Shown here: piece after piece, positions 49,516 to 58,756 of the stretch
How the letters are laid out: the number at the start of each line of letters is the position of its first letter
How positions within the stretch are numbered: position 1 is the stretch's first letter
Source: Paraburkholderia caffeinilytica
Lineage (GTDB): Bacteria > Pseudomonadota > Gammaproteobacteria > Burkholderiales > Burkholderiaceae
Length of the DNA: 64,000 bases
Reading direction: 5' to 3'
Assembly: GCF_003368325.1 (NCBI RefSeq)
Contig: NZ_CP031467.1
Coordinates: 2,108,001 to 2,172,000 of the forward strand
Position numbers and translations under genes: made by a program
Notes under the pieces: generated by a model
Database searches by the model: none
Told to the model about the DNA's origin: nothing
The model's input: the letters and a program-made list of their open reading frames with translations, nothing else

Positions 49516-51984
49516 TTACCCGTGGGTTTGACCGTAAGCTTCGCCGATCAGATCACGCACTGCGTCGAGCAGTGCTTCGTCGTGGAAACTGCCTTTCGCC
49601 AGATAGTAATCCGCGCCTGCGTTCAGGCCGGCGCGGCGGTCCTCTTCGCGATCCTTGTACGAGACGATCATCACCGGCAGCGACTGCAGTTGCGGATCGC
49701 GCTTGATGAGCGTGACGAGTTCGATGCCGTCCATCCGCGGCATGTCGATGTCGGTGATGACGAGGTCGAAGTGCTCGCCGCGCACCGCGTTCCAGCCGTC
49801 CATGCCGTCGACGGCGATCGTCACGTCATAGCCGCGCGTAGCCAGCAGTTTGCGTTCGAGCTCGCGCACGGTGAGCGAATCGTCGACTACCAGCACGCGT
49901 CGCGTGACGCGCCGGGCGGCGAGGGGCGCGCCGTGCTGCGTATGTTTCAGATCGCCGCCCGCCACGAGCCTTTCGACCGAGCGCAGCCAGTCGTCGACAT
50001 CCGCGATCAGCACCGGATCGCCGTTTTCCATCAACGCACCGGCGGTGATGTTCCTGATCTTGCCCAGGCGCGGGTCGAGCGGCTGCACGACCAGCATCCG
50101 CTCGCCGAGAAAGCGATCGACCACCACGCCATAGGTTTGCTCACCGTCGCCGATCACGATCAGGCTGACGGTATCGCTTTCGCTGGCGGGCGGCGCGGTG
50201 TCGAGAATCTGATGCGCGGTGACGACGCCGATGCGGTGGCCGTCGAAGGCAATGTGCTGATGGCCTTCGAGCAACTCGATATCCGCGCGGCTCACGTGCA
50301 GCGTGCGGTTCACATGCGCGAGCGGCACGGCGTACGGCTCGCCCGCGACTTCGACGAGCAGGCTGCGGATCACCGAGAGCGTGAGCGGCAATTGCAACTG
50401 CACGCGTGTGCCGGCGCCGGGCTCGTGCGTGATGCGCACCGTGCCGCGCACGCGCTTGACGACGTCGTGCACCGCGTCGAGTCCGACGCCGCGGCCCGAC
50501 ACCTCGGTGACCTGATCGCGCAGCGAGAAGCCGGGCAGGAGGAGGAATTCGAGCAGTTCGGCCTCGGACAGACGCGCGGCCGTTTCCGCACTCGCCAGTT
50601 TCTTGCTGACGATCGACGTGCGCAATGCATCGAGATCGATGCCCGCGCCGTCGTCGGAGACGGTGATGAGCAGGGCGCCGGCGGTGTGACGGGCGTCGAG
50701 CGTGAGTGTGCCTTCTTCGGACTTGCCGTGCGCGAGACGGACCGCAGGTGCTTCGATGCCGTGGTCGATCGCGTTGCGCAGCATGTGGCCGAGCGGCGCT
50801 TCGAGCAGATCGAGGATGTCGCGGTCGACCTGAGTCGATTCGCCGACCAGTTGCCAGCGCACCTTCTTGCCGAGCGAACGCGCGACGTCGCGCACCATGC
50901 GCGCGAGACCGCCGGTGCCGTCGCCGAAGGGGCGCATCCGGCATTGCAGTGCGGCGTCGTAAAGCTGCTGCGAGAGATGCGTCGAGCGACGGTCGAAGCT
51001 CTCCAGATCGGCCAGACGCTCGGCGAGCAGATGCTGCGATTCCGCGGTGAGGCGGCGCAGTTCTTCGAACGCGGCGTGCGCGCGCGGATCGAGCTTCAGG
51101 TCGGCGAGCGTTTCGTGCAACTGATCCAGCACGCGTGAGCCGTCGCGTTGGACACGCTTGACGCGCAGCATCGATTGCGCGAAGGGTTTGAGCCAGCGCG
51201 ACTCGACCAGCGATTCGCCGGATAAGGACAGGAGCCGGTCGAGGTTGTCGGCGCGTACGCGCAGCATGCGGCCCGGGTCTGTTGCCAGGGCGTTTGCTTC
51301 GTTCGGGGTGGATGCGGTTGCGGTCGACGACCCCGAGGCGCTTGCAGAAGCGGCCGAGGTTGCGGCGGCGGGTGCGGCTGAGACGGGTGGCGCTTCGGAC
51401 CGCAGGGCGTCGGCTAGCAGATTGAATGCGGCGTCGGCGTCGTGGTCAGTGCCGGTGGATGTGTTTTGCGATTTGGTGGCTACGTCAGGCGCAGATACTG
51501 ACGCAGACGCAGAACCGTCGACGCGAGCAGCACTCGCGGCAAGCGCAGAGGTCGCCGACGGTACAGCATCCCGCCGCATTGCCGCGCCATGCGGCACTAC
51601 ACCCGCCATCCGCGCTTGCAACGACGCCACGCACGTACTGACCGTGTCACGCGCCGATTCGTCCTCGTCATTGCCAATGCGCGCAACGATATCGACACCG
51701 CGCAGCAACTCATCGATCCAGGCGCCGTCGAGCGACGCGCGCCCTTCCTGCGCCGCGACGAAGCAATCTTCCATCGCGTGCGCGAGTTCGACGCCAACCT
51801 GCACGCCGACGATACGCGCCGCGCCCTTCAGCGAATGCGCCGCACGCATGCAGGCCTCGAGCGCGGCGGCATCGCGCGGCGTGCGGTCGAGGGTGAGCAG
51901 GCCGTCGTTGAGCACGCGTGCCTGGGTCCGCGCTTCTTCGCGGAAGAGATCGATCAGCGACGGGCGGCGCGGGTCGTCCGTCAT
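49516..51984 (-). CDS. wspE: Wsp hybrid histidine kinase WspE (CheA-like, with receiver)
   Basis: An 822-residue CheA-type kinase. It has an N-terminal Hpt domain with His50 (RAAHSLKGAAR), a low-complexity Ala/Ser/Thr linker (about 140-245), a dimerisation part, and an ATPase domain (LLEAPLGHMLRNAIDHGIE; DDGAGIDLDALR; SGRGVGLDAVHDVV). A CheW-like domain and a C-terminal receiver (VDDSLTVRELERKLLATRGYDV; ITDIDMPRMDG) follow. It should phosphorylate WspR and WspF. The ATG at 51984 overlaps the wspD stop; an in-frame upstream extension to 52053 overlaps wspD and is rejected. Confidence 0.93.
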   Translation of the reverse strand: MTDDPRRPSLIDLFREEARTQARVLNDGLLTLDRTPRDAAALEACMRAAHSLKGAARIVGVQVGVELAHAMEDCFVAAQEGRASLDGAWIDELLRGVDIVARIGNDEDESARDTVSTCVASLQARMAGVVPHGAAMRRDAVPSATSALAASAARVDGSASASVSAPDVATKSQNTSTGTDHDADAAFNLLADALRSEAPPVSAAPAAATSAASASASGSSTATASTPNEANALATDPGRMLRVRADNLDRLLSLSGESLVESRWLKPFAQSMLRVKRVQRDGSRVLDQLHETLADLKLDPRAHAAFEELRRLTAESQHLLAERLADLESFDRRSTHLSQQLYDAALQCRMRPFGDGTGGLARMVRDVARSLGKKVRWQLVGESTQVDRDILDLLEAPLGHMLRNAIDHGIEAPAVRLAHGKSEEGTLTLDARHTAGALLITVSDDGAGIDLDALRTSIVSKKLASAETAARLSEAELLEFLLLPGFSLRDQVTEVSGRGVGLDAVHDVVKRVRGTVRITHEPGAGTRVQLQLPLTLSVIRSLLVEVAGEPYAVPLAHVNRTLHVSRADIELLEGHQHIAFDGHRIGVVTAHQILDTAPPASESDTVSLIVIGDGEQTYGVVVDRFLGERMLVVQPLDPRLGKIRNITAGALMENGDPVLIADVDDWLRSVERLVAGGDLKHTQHGAPLAARRVTRRVLVVDDSLTVRELERKLLATRGYDVTIAVDGMDGWNAVRGEHFDLVITDIDMPRMDGIELVTLIKRDPQLQSLPVMIVSYKDREEDRRAGLNAGADYYLAKGSFHDEALLDAVRDLIGEAYGQTHG

Positions 51985-52664
51985 CCAAGACTCCGGTTCA
52001 AGGTATTGAACAAGGCATCGGCGTCGAGCAGGCCGACCGTCATGCCGCGCCAAGGGGCCACGGCACGCGTATGCGCGGCGGCCGCGTGCGAGAGCGTCGC
52101 AGGCGGCGGGCCAAAGCTGGCGACTGCGATTCGATGCACACCGTCGACCTGATCGACGGGCAACACCGCGTGCTCTTCGGCGCGCGAGACCACCAGCAAA
52201 CGCGGCAGGTCGTGACGCGCTTTATCGTCGCTCGTGGGGGCGTCGGCCTCGAAATCCAGCAGATGCGCGAGCGACAGACACACCAGCAAGTCTCCCTGCA
52301 CATTCACCACGCCCAGCACCGCGCGATGCTGCCGATGCGGCAACGTATGAATCGGCCGCGTCTGCACGATGCGCTTGAAGATCGGCGTGGGCAGCGCGAG
52401 CCATTCGCCGCCGATGCGGAAGACGAGGAACGACTCACTCGCGCCTTGCCGATCGTCCCGTTGCGGATGCGCCGGCACGCGGGACTCATGCTGCGAGAGA
52501 TCCACGAGCGGAATCGGCCGCTCCAGCAATTTGGCCGCCGCGGCTTCGAACACGGGGCAATTCAGACAGCGCACGTAGTCGACCAGCCGCTCGCACGACG
52601 AATCGCCGCGCACGCCGATGCGATTCCAGCAATCGTCGAAGGTCACCGTGTGGTCCTCAACCAC
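51981..52664 (-). CDS. wspD: Wsp adaptor WspD (CheW-like)
   Basis: A 227-residue CheW-like scaffold. The N-terminal part has a Cys-containing segment (FDDCWNRIGVRGDSSCERLVDYVRCLNCPVFE) as in other WspD proteins, followed by the CheW fold (FLVFRIGGEWLALPTPIFKRIVQ; HTLPHRQHRAVLGVVNVQGDLLVCLSLAHLL). It couples WspA to WspE. It overlaps wspC by eight bases and wspE by four. Confidence 0.92.
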   Translation of the reverse strand: MVEDHTVTFDDCWNRIGVRGDSSCERLVDYVRCLNCPVFEAAAAKLLERPIPLVDLSQHESRVPAHPQRDDRQGASESFLVFRIGGEWLALPTPIFKRIVQTRPIHTLPHRQHRAVLGVVNVQGDLLVCLSLAHLLDFEADAPTSDDKARHDLPRLLVVSRAEEHAVLPVDQVDGVHRIAVASFGPPPATLSHAAAAHTRAVAPWRGMTVGLLDADALFNTLNRSLG

Positions 52665-54048
52665 GTTGCGCTCCCTGTGCGCGCGACGCGCGTTCCATCA
52701 ACAGACGCGCGCCGTTGCGGTCGCCTTGGAGTTCGAGCAGCGTCGCGAGATGCGCCAGCGCCTCGGTGTGCTGCGGGTCGAGATAGAGCGCCTTGCGATA
52801 GTGGCCGCGAGCAAGGTTCGTATCGCCGCTGGCGTCGGCCAGCACGCCGAGCAGATAGAACGCGTCGGCATGCGGGGCGTGCTGCTCCAGATAGCCGTTG
52901 ATCGCGTTTGCGGCTTCCGTCAGACGGCCCGCGTCGGCCAGCGCGTGCGCCGCTTGCAGCGTGTCGCGTGCGGCGGTGGCCGGCGAGGCAACGTGTGGCG
53001 GCGCAAATTCCTGCGACGGCGACGCGGCTTTGTACGGCTTCGGCGTGTGTTGCGGAATATCGCTTGAAGGCGTGCGCGCAACCGGATCGGGCCACGCAAA
53101 AGGCGCAGCTGAAAACACCTGCAGCGGTGCGAGCGCGGGCACCGGCGAATGCGTCATCGCGAGTGCCGCGGCGGTGGCGAGCGGTGCGGTGTGCCAGCCG
53201 TTGAGCTGCGCTTCAGCGGGCGCGGCGCGGTGGAACGCAAACGCCAGGGGAATCTTCGCCGACTGCATGCCATAACGCATCAACAGCCCGGTTTCCGCAG
53301 GACCGACGAACAGCGTGCCGGTTTCGGCCAGCACATTGTTGAGCGCGTGCAAGGCCGTCTGCTGCGCGTCGCGGTCGAAGTAAATCAGCACGTTGCGGCA
53401 GAACACGAAGTCGTAGATGCCGAGCGCCGTGGCATCGAGTTGCATCAGGTTGGCGCGCGAAAACCTGACCGCGTCGACGATGCGCGGCGCGAGACGCCAA
53501 CCGTCCTCGGTGCGCGTGAAGTGGGCGTCGCGGAACGGAAACGCATTGCCCCGAAACGAGTTGCGGCTATACACGGCGCGCTGCGCGACAGCCAGCGAGC
53601 GCTCGCTGATGTCCATTGCGTCGATGCGCATGTGCGCGGCGTCGATGCCCGCGTCGAGCAGCGTCATCGCGATCGTGTACGGCTCTTCGCCGGTCGAGCA
53701 GGGCAGGCTCAGAATCCGCAGCGGCAGTGCGGTGCCGCGCTCGTCAAGGCGTTCGTGCGCGAGACGCGCGAGCGCCCTGAACGCGTCGGCGTCGCGATAG
53801 AACCAGGTCTCCGGCACCACCACCGTTTCGACCAGCGCCTGCACCATCGAGGGCGACGTGTACGTGGCTTCCCAGTAGTCGGCGAGCGTGGCGTCGGCGT
53901 GACCGTCCGCGCACCAGGCCGCGGCGCGCTGATCGACCGCTCGCTCGATCGACTGATGACCGACCGACGCTGCATCGAGCCCGATGGTTCGATGCAGCAG
54001 ATCGACGAAGCGTCGATAGAGCGGCGTGTTGTCGTGATGCGCGTTCAT
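52657..54048 (-). CDS. wspC: Wsp methyltransferase WspC (CheR with TPR)
   Basis: A 463-residue CheR-type SAM methyltransferase that methylates WspA. PETWFYRDADAFRAL, LSLPCSTGEEPYTIAMTLLDAG and YDFVFCRNVLIYFD are CheR motifs. A Pro/Ala-rich linker and C-terminal TPR repeats (LQAAHALADAGRLTEAANAINGYLEQH; DAFYLLGVLADASGDTNLARGHYRKALYLDP) follow. The start is the ATG at 54048, overlapping wspB by four bases; a long in-frame upstream extension is only the shadow of wspB. Confidence 0.92.
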   Translation of the reverse strand: MNAHHDNTPLYRRFVDLLHRTIGLDAASVGHQSIERAVDQRAAAWCADGHADATLADYWEATYTSPSMVQALVETVVVPETWFYRDADAFRALARLAHERLDERGTALPLRILSLPCSTGEEPYTIAMTLLDAGIDAAHMRIDAMDISERSLAVAQRAVYSRNSFRGNAFPFRDAHFTRTEDGWRLAPRIVDAVRFSRANLMQLDATALGIYDFVFCRNVLIYFDRDAQQTALHALNNVLAETGTLFVGPAETGLLMRYGMQSAKIPLAFAFHRAAPAEAQLNGWHTAPLATAAALAMTHSPVPALAPLQVFSAAPFAWPDPVARTPSSDIPQHTPKPYKAASPSQEFAPPHVASPATAARDTLQAAHALADAGRLTEAANAINGYLEQHAPHADAFYLLGVLADASGDTNLARGHYRKALYLDPQHTEALAHLATLLELQGDRNGARLLMERASRAQGAQRG

Positions 54049-54509
54049 GCGTGCGCCTCGGGAAACAGCAGGGTTTTGACGTCGTCGGGCAGCAGATGCT
54101 CGACGCGAATCCATTGCACCAGGCCGCCTGCTTCGCTCGCGACCGGACCCAGATAGCGCGCATTCGGCATGTCGATGCCGGCCTCGCGAAACGCATCGGC
54201 GGCGAGGCGGATGGTGCGCGTTGCGCCTTCGAGCAGGAGCGCGAGCAGGCGCACCGTGCCCGCATGGGGATAGCGCACCAGCACGACGCGCGTCGACATC
54301 AACGGTGAGGCGGGGCGGCCGAGCGCGAGCGCCGGCAGATCGATCACCGGCAGCGGCGTGCCTTCGTGATCGAGCACGCCCGCGACCCACGACGGCGCGC
54401 CGGGGATCGTCTTCGGCGGCGACTGCGGCGTGAGCGGCATCAGACGCTCCACCTGCGTCGCGTCGATCACGTAGCGTTCGTTATCGAGCGTGAAGAGGAT
54501 GAAGAGCAT
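54045..54509 (-). CDS. wspB: Wsp adaptor WspB (CheW-like)
   Basis: A 154-residue CheW-like protein: LFILFTLDNERYVIDATQVERLMPL, IPGAPSWVAGVLDHEGTPLPVIDLPALALG and VRLLALLLEGATRTIRL. It links WspA to the kinase WspE together with WspD. It lies 70 bases after wspA. Confidence 0.92.
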   Translation of the reverse strand: MLFILFTLDNERYVIDATQVERLMPLTPQSPPKTIPGAPSWVAGVLDHEGTPLPVIDLPALALGRPASPLMSTRVVLVRYPHAGTVRLLALLLEGATRTIRLAADAFREAGIDMPNARYLGPVASEAGGLVQWIRVEHLLPDDVKTLLFPEAHA

Positions 54510-54579
54510 CGGCGTGGGCTTGGGCTGGAGGAGAGGTGGGGTCGGCGTCAGCGTGCTTCAATAAGCCCGCCGCGGCACG

Positions 54580-56211
54580 TCAGGCCACCACCTTGAAGCG
54601 CGATACGCCGGTGCGCAAACTATTGGCGACGTGCGTCAGATCGTCGATGGCCTGGGTCGACTGGCGCAGCGATTCCGCCGTCTGCTGCGCGGCCTCCGAG
54701 AGCTGCGTCAGCGCCTGGGTGATCTGCTCGGCGCCGGTGGCTTGCGTCTGCATGCCCTCGTTGACCATCGAGAAGCGCGGCGCAAGCGCTTGCACCTGCT
54801 GGATGATCTGCGTGAGATGGCCGCCCACGTTCTGCACGTCGAGCATGCCGCGGCGCACTTCTTCGGAGAACTTGTCCATGCCCATCACGCCCGCGGCCAC
54901 CGCCGACTGGATCTCCTTGACCATCTGTTCGATGTCGTAGGTCGCCACCGCGGTTTGATCCGCGAGACGGCGAATCTCGGTCGCCACGACCGCGAAGCCG
55001 CGCCCGTATTCACCGGCCTTCTCTGCCTCGATCGCCGCGTTCAGCGAGAGCAGGTTGGTCTGATCCGCGACCTTGGTGATGGTGGCGACGACCTGATTGA
55101 TGTTGCTGGCCTTCTCGTTGAGGATCGCGAGCTTCGCGTTGACCGAGCCGGCCGCTTCCATCACGAGGCGCATGGTGTCTTCCATACGCGCGAGACCGGC
55201 ATGGCCGGTGCCGGCGAGCGCCGCCGACTGGCCGGCGACTTCGGAGACTTCGTTCATCGTGCGCAGCAGATCGCGCGAGGTCGCGAAGATTTCGCGCGAC
55301 GTGGCGCCGATCTCGGTGGTGGTCGCCGCGGTTTCGTTCGCGGTGGCCTGCTGTTCACGCGAGGTTGCGGCAATCTCCGTCACCGACGTGGTGACCTGAA
55401 CCGCCGACTTCTGCGCCTGGCCGACCAGCGCGGTGAGCTCGTCGGTCATGCGGTTGAAGCCCGCTTCGAGTGCGCCGATTTCATCCGCGCGGTTCAGTTG
55501 CAGACGTTGCGTGAGGTCGCCGGTGCGCATGACGTCGACGACCTGCAGCACCTTCGCCATCGGCGTGGTGACCGCGCGCAGCAGCCAGTATCCGGCCAGC
55601 GCGGCGGCCACGGCGGCGATCAGCAGCATCACGAGCAGCACGACACGCGTCGCCTCGACCGAGCTGCGGATGTTTTCGGCGGCCTTGTCGGCGTCGGTCT
55701 TGTTGTTCTCGACCAGATTGCGCGCCGAGACGCGGCCCGCTTCCCAGATCGACGTGAGTTGCGTGTTGAAGATGCGCGCGGCGTTTTCTTTCGAACTCGG
55801 CAAGACGTTCAACAGCGAGGCCTGGATCGGCAGGTACTGCGCGTGCTGTTGACGGAAGTCGTTGAAGAATTGGCGGTCGTTGTCGCGGAAAATGGTCGCG
55901 CCGTAGTCGCCGAGGAGCTTCTGAAGCGTTTGCTCCGTGTCTTGCAGACGGTCCTGGTCGCGCTTGACGGAATCGGGGTCCGTGTCCACGTAAATGAGAC
56001 GCTGCGTGACGGTGTAGTTCTCGAACCAGGCTGCGCGCATCGCGGTCGCGTAGTAGAGGCCGGGCATCGAGTCGTCCTGCTGGCTCTTCGCGTCGCGGTC
56101 GATGCCGCCGAGTTGCTCGAAAGTGACGATCGCCATTGCCAGCATCACGATCAGCACGATCCCGAAGCTGCACAGAATCCGTTGCCGGATGGTCCATTGT
56201 TTCACGCGCAC
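54580..56211 (-). CDS. wspA: Wsp methyl-accepting chemoreceptor WspA
   Basis: A 543-residue transmembrane receptor. Membrane helices lie near residues 12-32 and 190-212, with a four-helix-bundle periplasmic sensor between them (GLYYATAMRAAWFENYTVTQRLIYVDTD). A HAMP domain (TTPMAKVLQVVDVMRTGDLTQRL) and a long coiled-coil signalling domain follow, with the conserved hairpin tip VADQTNLLSLNAAIEAEKAGEYGRGFAVVATEIRRLADQ. In Pseudomonas WspA responds to surface contact. It heads the wsp operon and starts with ATG after a divergent 260-base gap. Confidence 0.93.
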   Translation of the reverse strand: MRVKQWTIRQRILCSFGIVLIVMLAMAIVTFEQLGGIDRDAKSQQDDSMPGLYYATAMRAAWFENYTVTQRLIYVDTDPDSVKRDQDRLQDTEQTLQKLLGDYGATIFRDNDRQFFNDFRQQHAQYLPIQASLLNVLPSSKENAARIFNTQLTSIWEAGRVSARNLVENNKTDADKAAENIRSSVEATRVVLLVMLLIAAVAAALAGYWLLRAVTTPMAKVLQVVDVMRTGDLTQRLQLNRADEIGALEAGFNRMTDELTALVGQAQKSAVQVTTSVTEIAATSREQQATANETAATTTEIGATSREIFATSRDLLRTMNEVSEVAGQSAALAGTGHAGLARMEDTMRLVMEAAGSVNAKLAILNEKASNINQVVATITKVADQTNLLSLNAAIEAEKAGEYGRGFAVVATEIRRLADQTAVATYDIEQMVKEIQSAVAAGVMGMDKFSEEVRRGMLDVQNVGGHLTQIIQQVQALAPRFSMVNEGMQTQATGAEQITQALTQLSEAAQQTAESLRQSTQAIDDLTHVANSLRTGVSRFKVVA

Positions 56212-56475
56212 GCCCCTTTACTTTTTGGCTTGGGCTCGACGCCCGATGTCGACTTGCAGGTCTCGGGGTCGAAGGATCGGAAAGCTTTGCGGGTCGCCGG
56301 ATTTGTCCGACGGGTCATGCGGCGAATTTTACATTGATCGTGGGAATGGATGGCGGTCGGCGAGGCGCTTTCCGACCCAGGCGTTACACCCGTAATGCGC
56401 GGTTACCAACTGCAGCATCTATTTCCACGCGCGCCCCACACAATCTGTTCCATGCCTGAACGGCGGGAGCGAAAC

Positions 56476-56802
56476 ATGAAAAAGATTGCGGTGGCGTTGT
56501 TGATGGTGGGGAGCCTGAGCGCGGCGGGTCAAGCGTCGGCGCATGGCAATGGCGGCGACGTGGTCGGCGCGCTGATCGGCGGTGCCGTGCTGGGCGCGGT
56601 TGTGACGTCCGTGTTGAATCCGGCGCCTGTGGTCGCGTACCAGCAGCCGGTCTATGCGCAACCGGTGTATCAGCCGGCGCCCGTGTACGCCGGGCCGCCG
56701 CCGGGATACTGCTATGACCAGTACCAGCGCGCGTACGTCGCGTGCGGTGCGCCGCCGCCCGCCCAATATGGGTATCCGCAGCAGCCGCAACCGGGCTGGT
56801 AA
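56476..56802 (+). CDS. Small secreted Pro/Tyr-rich protein
   Basis: A 108-residue product. A signal peptide (MKKIAVALLMVGSLSAAGQASA) is followed by a glycine-rich hydrophobic stretch (DVVGALIGGAVLGAVVTSVL) like a glycine zipper, and a Tyr/Pro/Gln-rich tail with YQQPVYAQPVYQPAPVYAGPP and two Cys. GGGAGCGAAAC stands before the ATG at 56476; upstream in-frame ATGs lack it. Function unknown; similar small proteins are common in this bacterial family. It is divergent from wspA. Confidence 0.72.
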   Translation: MKKIAVALLMVGSLSAAGQASAHGNGGDVVGALIGGAVLGAVVTSVLNPAPVVAYQQPVYAQPVYQPAPVYAGPPPGYCYDQYQRAYVACGAPPPAQYGYPQQPQPGW

Positions 56803-56855
56803 ATGACGTGCGCGGGCGCGCGCAGTGTCGGTGCCCGCGCTACGCGCGCTACAGA

Positions 56856-56890
56856 GAAAAAGGCCGTCGCAGGGTGCGACGGCCTTGTCT
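56856..56890. terminator. Bidirectional terminator
   Basis: Perfect 12-bp stem AAGGCCGTCGCA/TGCGACGGCCTT with loop GGG, flanked by A residues on the left and TTGTCTTG on the right. It serves the convergent genes ending at 56802 and 56907. Confidence 0.82.
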
Positions 56891-56906
56891 TGTTGGGTGT
56901 CTCTGC

Positions 56907-57068
56907 TCAGTGCTTGTGATGCAACCATTCCGCATAGTGCGTATCGAGCCAGCGCTCGAGGCGCTCCGGCTTCGTCTTTTGGCGATAGTGGGACGCCGCC
57001 CAGATCGCCACGCCGACCACCAGCATCACAAAAGGTCCCAGCAAATAGGCCATTAACGATTCAGACAT
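56907..57068 (-). CDS. Very small membrane protein
   Basis: A 53-residue product with one membrane helix (MAYLLGPFVMLVVGVAIWAASHY) and a basic/aromatic tail (RQKTKPERLERWLDTHYAEWLHHKH). GGAGG lies just before the ATG at 57068; an in-frame upstream ATG (57095) is possible. Function unknown. Confidence 0.6.
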   Translation of the reverse strand: MSESLMAYLLGPFVMLVVGVAIWAASHYRQKTKPERLERWLDTHYAEWLHHKH

Positions 57069-57360
57069 CAGAGCCTCCGTCCCGGCTTGCATCAATGCTT
57101 TAGTTTAGGCGATGAACGGCGGGAAAAAAGGACGCCGTGAGGGGTTGGCTGGCGGCGCGGCGCGATTGACGTGAAGGGGCTTACGAAGCGTGATGTGAGG
57201 TACTTAAGAACCTAGCGGCGAGGATGCTTTTCTTTTTTTGAACAAGTGCTTGTGGACGACGTTTATTTAGTTGTGTACCAACAAGCGCGCTGCTGACCTG
57301 TGGTGAGGCGGGCTGTGGCAACCAGTCCGACACCGGCCGCGTTTGCCATGCCTGCCGCAC
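57069..57360. other. Gap at the left edge of the integrase patch
   Basis: No gene. A T-rich stretch at about 57229-57240 and one copy of the TGTGTACCAA repeat at 57272-57281. Together with the matching repeat at 58632 this brackets the integrase gene. Confidence 0.4.
57272..57281 (+). repeat. Direct repeat, left of integrase
   Basis: TGTGTACCAA, exact copy of 58632-58641; the two flank the integrase gene 1.36 kb apart. Possible integrase arm sites or ends of a minimal insertion. Confidence 0.4.
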
Positions 57361-58581
57361 TCACCCGGTCGCGCCTTGTCGGCCGTTCCCGATCTGGGCG
57401 TCGACAAAATCCGCCCACAGTTGCAAGGTCCGACGCCGTTCCGCGGCATGGTCAGCGTAATTGTCTCCGCCCGGTGTGTCTTTGGCGTCTTTGGCGGTAT
57501 GCGCCAGCGCATTCTCGATCGCGTCCGCGGGCTGCCCCATTTCGCGCAAGTGGGTTGCGGCGGTGCGTCGAAAGTCATGCAGGACGAAATGCTCGACGTC
57601 GAGCCCGAGCGATTTGACGGCTTGATTGAGCGTGCTCTTCGCGATCGGCCGATCGTCGCCCCTGACACTCGGGAATACGAAATTCCGACTGGCTTTCGTG
57701 TCCTGAAGCTCGCGGAGCAGGGCGACCGCCTGGTGCGAGAGATGCACCACATGCTTGCGCTCCTTGTTCATCCGCGCGGCCGGGATCGTCCATCGCGCTG
57801 CGTCGAGGTTGAATTCGGACCAGGCTGCCTCGACGAGGTCCGATTTCCGCACCATTGTCAGTACCAGCAGGTGCAAGGCCAATTTCAGCGGGCGTCGAAT
57901 GTTCGACGCGTAGATTGCGCGGAGCGTGTCGCCTATTTCGTCGGGACCGAGCACGCGGGTGCGGCTGTCCGGCGTCGCGATGAAGCGTGCCGGGATGAGT
58001 TCCGCCGGATTGGCCGTGGCGAGTTGCCTCGCGATCAGGTACTCATAAAGCCGCTTGACCGCGTTGCGCGTGTGCAGCGCCATCTTGGGCGAGCCGCGGC
58101 TTTTGATCTGATCGCATATCGCGCGGATGTCGTCGTCCGTCACGGCTTTGATCGGCTTGGCGCCAATGGCGGGAAGGACGTCTTTTTCGAGTGCGCGCCG
58201 CGTGGTGCGCTGGTACTCCGCCGACTTGCCGGCCATCTCCGTCGCGAGATAGAGCTCCGCGCCTTCGCGCAGCACCTCCGCCTTGCTTTCAGCACCCCGG
58301 TCGCGGCGCGCCGTGACTACCGGCGAGACGCCGCTCGCGACCATGTCCGCGTACTTCTGCGCCTTGGCGCGTGCGACCCGCAGCGAAATCATCCGGTAGT
58401 CGCCGATCGTCACGAGCGGCTGGCGCTTGCCGTTCAGTGAATAGCGGAAGCGCCAGACCTTGGTGCCCGTCGTCATGATTTCAATGACGAGGCCGTTGCC
58501 GTCTGCGACGCAATACCGGGTGGCGCGCGGTTCGAGCGCACGGATCTGCGTTTCGGTGAGAGGGGCGGCGAGTTTTGGCAT
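57361..58581 (-). CDS. Tyrosine-type site-specific integrase (P4/IntS-like)
   Basis: A 406-residue tyrosine recombinase. The N-terminal arm-binding domain (LTETQIRALEPRATRYCVADGNGLVIEI; KVWRFRYSLNGKRQPLVTIGDY) is typical of P4-like island integrases. The SAM-like core-binding part is about 105-190, and the catalytic residues are Arg245 (VRKSDLVEA), His335 and Arg338 (HDFRRTAATHL), His361 and nucleophile Tyr375 (GGDNYADHAAERRR). All catalytic residues are present, so it may be active. Only dinD and an mnmE remnant lie between it and mnmE, so it is probably the residue of an island. Confidence 0.9.
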   Translation of the reverse strand: MPKLAAPLTETQIRALEPRATRYCVADGNGLVIEIMTTGTKVWRFRYSLNGKRQPLVTIGDYRMISLRVARAKAQKYADMVASGVSPVVTARRDRGAESKAEVLREGAELYLATEMAGKSAEYQRTTRRALEKDVLPAIGAKPIKAVTDDDIRAICDQIKSRGSPKMALHTRNAVKRLYEYLIARQLATANPAELIPARFIATPDSRTRVLGPDEIGDTLRAIYASNIRRPLKLALHLLVLTMVRKSDLVEAAWSEFNLDAARWTIPAARMNKERKHVVHLSHQAVALLRELQDTKASRNFVFPSVRGDDRPIAKSTLNQAVKSLGLDVEHFVLHDFRRTAATHLREMGQPADAIENALAHTAKDAKDTPGGDNYADHAAERRRTLQLWADFVDAQIGNGRQGATG

Positions 58582-58631
58582 GGCAGATCGTTTGATACAC
58601 GGACGGCGGGGATTTTAAACCGGTTGTGTGC

Positions 58632-58641
58632 TGTGTACCAA
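58632..58641 (+). repeat. Direct repeat, right of integrase
   Basis: TGTGTACCAA, second copy, 51 bases upstream of the integrase start. Confidence 0.4.
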
Positions 58642-58756
58642 AGAAATGCGTGGGTTTGGGTCAACAGATGGGATTTGATGTGCGCCATGGAAATTGCGTC
58701 GAAAGGCCTGGTTGGCTGGGTCAGATAAGCCTTTCATGCAAAAATTCCAACCCTTC

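Noticed and set aside
54049..54390. 114-residue upstream extension of WspC
   Set aside because: It is an out-of-frame reading of wspB; the ATG at 54048 overlaps the wspB stop as elsewhere in the operon.
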